Part shown: positions 5,956 to 6,104 of the stretch, in pieces
Numbering within the stretch: the first letter of the stretch is position 1
Layout of the letters: each line of letters opens with the position of its first letter
Source of the DNA: Schlesneria sp.
GTDB taxonomy: Bacteria; Planctomycetota; Planctomycetia; Planctomycetales; Planctomycetaceae
DNA length: 6,104 nt
Direction: 5' to 3'
Assembly (NCBI GenBank): GCA_025353525.1
Contig: JANXOO010000932.1
Coordinates: 1-6,104 of the forward strand
Position numbers and translations under genes: made by a program
The notes under the pieces: model-generated
Told to the model about the DNA's origin: nothing
Database searches by the model: none
The model's input: the letters and a program-made list of their open reading frames with translations, nothing else

Positions 5956-6062
5956 GGGCAAAAATTTATGTCGGGTAATGTTCAAAAAGTAATTTCAGCA
6001 TGAATGGCTCATGACGCATGGACTCTTCAGGGACAACGGAACTTTTTGCGGCAGGACAGAAG

Positions 6063-6104
6063 AATGGGGACTGGCTCCAGGTCTTCCTGGTGCCTGTCCC
6101 CATT
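6063..6104. repeat. REP-like imperfect palindrome at the right edge
   Basis: Arms 6063-6081 and 6086-6104 pair at 17 of 19 positions around a 4-nt TCTT loop; both exceptions are single mismatches inside the stem (t/t opposite pairs). Outer halves read aatggggac and gtccccatt, inner parts ggctccagg and cctggtgcc. From memory this pattern, gggga-ctggctcc with ggtgcc-tgtcccc, is a widespread dispersed intergenic palindrome linked to REP-associated tyrosine transposases in planctomycetes and other phyla. No transposase is in the window. The element may continue past the edge. Confidence 0.75.

Noticed and set aside
1..6104. CRISPR array, tRNA, rRNA or insertion sequence
   Set aside because: No regularly spaced repeats, no cloverleaf, no rRNA-like stretch and no transposase were seen on either strand.

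Overview
The window reads as chromosomal DNA from a planctomycete-type bacterium. The evidence is the gene set: a secreted HEAT-repeat protein with a WPGILTVIN / VYQVWVNGHEN / DQGAKVWSKDPVLTVYV region, and a response regulator fused to an RsbW-type ATPase. Both match planctomycete families from memory. Loosely spaced genes, weak or absent Shine-Dalgarno sites and a REP-like intergenic hairpin also fit. Genus cannot be told from the sequence alone.

Layout, left to right. Positions 1-222 hold the 3' end of an unrecognised plus-strand gene. It converges on five intact minus-strand genes, which run in transcription order from right to left: a class I glutamine amidotransferase of the TrpG/PabA family (5356-5955); a receiver domain fused to an RsbW-type HATPase (4233-5183); a STAS domain fused to a DinB-like four-helix domain (3215-4093); metK, S-adenosylmethionine synthetase (1695-2840); and a signal-peptide HEAT-repeat protein (341-1243). 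The longer gaps hold regulatory or repeat DNA. The 451-base gap at 1244-1694 has a perfect 18-bp hairpin and a 15-nt tandem duplication. The 374-base gap at 2841-3214 has a good sigma70-like promoter for metK and a leader with two mutually exclusive helices. The right edge ends in a REP-like imperfect palindrome.

How the genes may work together: the two middle genes look like a compact partner-switching module. A phosphorylatable receiver would gate an RsbW-type ATP-binding kinase or anti-sigma domain, whose natural partner class, a STAS protein with a conserved serine, is encoded directly downstream. The unusual part is that the STAS domain carries a C-terminal DinB-type domain with its three putative metal-binding histidines intact. 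The output could therefore be a metal-dependent activity rather than, or as well as, release of a sigma factor; no sigma factor is present here. trpG/pabA, metK and the HEAT gene look like unrelated neighbours that merely share the strand.
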